DNA of 64,000 bases from Phellopilus nigrolimitatus (taxonomy: Eukaryota; Basidiomycota; Agaricomycetes; Hymenochaetales; Hymenochaetaceae), in the NCBI GenBank assembly GCA_021029095.1, contig JAJOHG010000007.1, forward strand, positions 620,001-684,000, in the 5' to 3' direction. How positions within the stretch are numbered: the first letter of the stretch is position 1; each line of letters begins with the position of its first letter. Below are positions 61,535-64,000 of this stretch, piece by piece. The translations under genes and the position numbers were made by a program. The notes beneath the pieces were generated by a model. The model made no database searches. It saw nothing but the letters and a program-made list of their open reading frames with translations, and was not told the origin of the DNA.

Positions 61535-64000
61535 GTGCCCCTCAACACATTACTATGTCTTGATACACTTCTTTGCACTCTGAGCCAACCCATAAATCTT
61601 CCAAGAAGATTGAAATGCATCCGCTACGTATACAACAAGCACTGGAAGTACATGAAGGCAAAATACATGAGCACGAAGAAAGGCCTGAAGAAGTCATTTT
61701 TCATCAAGATGACTGGTATTCAAGCACGTAGTGTACCCTTGTCATTGAAGGGGAAGGATGTGTTGGGATCGGTGCGAACAGGAAGTGGGAAGACGCTTTC
61801 ATTCTTGATACCCGTGCTGGAAATGCTGTACCGAAAAAAGTGGGGCCCACAGGATGGTCTAGGAGCATTAATCATATCACCTACCAGGGAGCTTGTGAGT
61901 TTTCTCTTTACTTTCACATGGGCCTCTCTAAATGCAATGAACAGGCGGTTCAAATTTTCGAAGTGCTACGGTCGATTGGCGGTTATCATTCATTCTCTGC
62001 GGGTCTCGTAATAGGTGGGAAGAACGTGAAGGATGAACGAGATCGTTTGAGCCGTATGAACATCCTTGTTGCGACGCCAGGGAGACTGCTACAACACATG
62101 GATCAGACATTCGGCTTTGAATGTGACAGCCTGGAAATGCTTGGTACGGTGTCTTACTTAAACCTCTGGCTTACTGCTAAAGCTTCTATGATAGTGCTTG
62201 ATGAAGCCGATAGGATTCTTGACATGATGTTTTCACGCACATTGAATGCACTTCTTTCACATCTTCCGCGATCGCGTCAGAGTCTTCTATTCTCCGCGAC
62301 GCAGACTGATTCCGTGAAGGATCTTGCCCGTCTAAGCCTCAAAGAACCAGTCTACGTGGGCGTCAAGGAAGAAGGTTCGGAGACAGCTACTCCAAAATCT
62401 CTTGAGCAGCATTACGTCGTGTGTGAGCTCGATAAGAAACTCGATATTCTGTGGAGCTTCATCAAAAGCCATTTGCAGAGTAAACTCCTCGTGTTCCTGT
62501 CCAGTGGAAAACAGGTAATCCGATTCTGACTAGACTATACGTTGCGCTGGTGCTTACTTCGTAAATGATCTGCGTTAGGTCCGCTTCGTATATGAAACAT
62601 CCTGTAAGCTACAACCAGGTATGCCCCTCCTGCACCTACACGGCAAACAAAAACAGGCGACGAGACTCACGTCGACAAAGCACAGCGTGCTCTTTGCGAC
62701 AGACCTTGCGGCACTTCCCCGCGGTCGACTGGGTGCTACAAGTCGATGCACCCGAGGACGCTGATACGTATATCCACCGCGTCGGCCGTACCGCGCGCTA
62801 TGAAAGCGCAGGCAAGAGTCTTCTTTTACTCTGCCCGAGCGAGGAGGAAGGCATGCTCTCGGCTCTTCAAAAGAAGGAGATCAACATTGCAAAAATCAAG
62901 ATCAAAGGTAGCAAGACGCAAAGTATTGAGAAGCATCTTCAGAACTTGGCGTTTCAAGATCCTGAGATCAAGTATCTTGGTCAACGTGTATGTCGCTCGT
63001 TGTACTTTTTTGATATACCTGATTTAAGAGCATCGCGTAGGCCTTCGTATCGTACATGCGGTCAGTGTACCTGCACAAGGATAAAACTATATTTCAGGTC
63101 GACAAACTACCTGCAAGAGACTTTGCCACTTCCTTGGGTCTGCCGGGTGCACCGAAAATTAAATTTCTCGCAAAGGAAGCCGCGAAGAAAAAGAAAAATG
63201 CCTCTTACATTGTTGCGGAAGCACAGCGTGAAGCTGGGCTTCCTGAACAAATAGCGGAAAGTGGAGAAAGCGATGCCGATGAGATATCTTCGGATGAGGA
63301 GGGTGAGGAGGAAGGCAACAGCCAAGTAAGACTTACAACAGCTGGAACGGAAGAACCTCAGGCGAAGAAGGTACGTCTAACAAATTTTTCGCCGTGATGG
63401 TGATACTGACTACTTTGTCTCAGAGCGCCATCCGCACAAAATATGATCGCATGTTCGAGCGTAAAAATCAAAACATCCTCTCCGAGCACTACACGAAGCT
63501 CATCGACCATAGCGCGGACGACGTTGTTGGCGACGATGACGATGACGATTTCATTACGCTCAAGCGCGCGGACCACGGACTGCCAGACTCGTTGCCCATT
63601 TCCGAGATGCTTTCGAAGCGCAAGCAGAAGATGGGGCAGTCGAAAAAGGCGATGCTCAAGCACCATGGGCTTGGAGAGAAATTACTTTTCGACGACGAGG
63701 GGCGGGCGCATCAGCTGTACGAGATGCGTGAAGTAGACGAGGAGTTTGAAGGCAAGGACGTTTTACAGGAGGCGCGCGACTTTGCGGAAGGCGAGCGTGG
63801 GAAGCTCAAGGAGGCAAATGTGCAGGATAAGGAGGAGGCACGCGAGAAGAGGAAAGAGAAGAAGTGTAAGAGGAAGGATCGTGAGCGCGAAGTAAGTGGA
63901 TGGTCCCCGCGACTGAACACGATGCTCAATAATATATTTCAGGAACATGACAGCGAGACCAAAGCTGGAATCCGATTTAGTCCTGGAATTGACGAGGGGC
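61535..64000 (+). pseudogene. DBP4: DBP4-type DEAD-box RNA helicase, motif V deleted (runs off the window)
   Basis: Dbp4/DDX10 helicases act in early 40S ribosome assembly in the nucleolus. Exons: an ill-defined first exon to 61894, then 61945-62143, 62195-62514, 62579-62987, 63041-63370, 63424-63891, 63943 to beyond the edge. Motifs seen are the Q motif (MTGIQ), motif I VRTGSGKT (usually ARTGSGKT), [21 protein letters not shown] and HRVGRTARY. The C-terminal DRMFERKNQNILSEHYTKL is specific to this family. In exon 4 the ATDLAARGLDF of motif V reads ATDLAA directly followed by FPAVDWV in another frame, consistent with an 11-nt deletion. A few residues after GKQKQATRL also appear lost. The first 60 residues of the family are not recognisable. 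It is either a recent pseudogene or an assembly error; a clean helicase copy would be expected elsewhere. Confidence 0.7.

Overview
The window looks like genomic DNA of a filamentous basidiomycete, probably an Agaricomycete. Genes are dense with introns of about 48-75 nt that carry CTRAY-like branch sites. Promoters are pyrimidine-rich. The housekeeping set is eukaryotic and several architectures are typically fungal: F-box plus RCC1, Zds_C, RING-PH-VWA and GH47. No bacterial operons, CRISPR arrays, rRNA or convincing tRNA genes were found. All exon boundaries were worked out by hand from reading frame, splice consensus and family motifs.

Layout. 1-3.3 kb is GC-rich and gene-poor with degenerate repeats. 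3.3-5.4 kb holds glycerol kinase (+). 5.4-10.9 kb is a repeat-rich gap that includes an apparent spliced copy lying beside its intron-containing parent. 10.9-13.3 kb holds a tandem pair of an uncharacterised zinc-finger gene (-). 14.6-16.7 kb is an aromatic amino acid decarboxylase (+) with damaged-looking features. 17.1-20.1 kb is a GH47 alpha-mannosidase (-). 21.7-22.5 kb is the RNA polymerase II subunit RPB4 (+). 22.9-25.3 kb is an F-box/RCC1 protein (-). 25.6-27.9 kb is the tRNA pseudouridine synthase PUS1 (-) with a 3-nt exon. 28.6-32.4 kb is a RING-PH-VWA scaffold resembling Far1 (+). 33.8-36.7 kb is a Zds_C protein (+). 39.3-42.5 kb is the copper ATPase CCC2 (+). 43.1-45.3 kb is methylenetetrahydrofolate reductase (-). 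45.5-48.6 kb is an ELMO/CED-12 protein (-). 49.6-51.0 kb is an RBR ubiquitin ligase (-). 52.0-53.5 kb is a coiled-coil Smr-domain protein (+).

From about 54.7 kb to the right edge the character changes. There is a truncated dihydroorotate dehydrogenase pseudogene (-), a serine carboxypeptidase pseudogene (+), an AT-rich F-box gene (-), a palindromic repeat array, and a DBP4-type DEAD-box helicase (+) missing part of motif V. This end looks like a decaying or recently rearranged segment next to an otherwise ordinary housekeeping region.

Most genes are functionally unrelated neighbours. Recurring themes are signalling and polarity (Far1-like scaffold, Zds, ELMO), ubiquitin (F-box/RCC1, RBR), secretory-pathway maturation (GH47, CCC2) and RNA metabolism (RPB4, PUS1, DBP4). 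Two features stand out at the gene-structure level: an apparent excess of GC-AG introns between 14.6 and 27.9 kb, and a 3-nt microexon inside the most conserved motif of PUS1.
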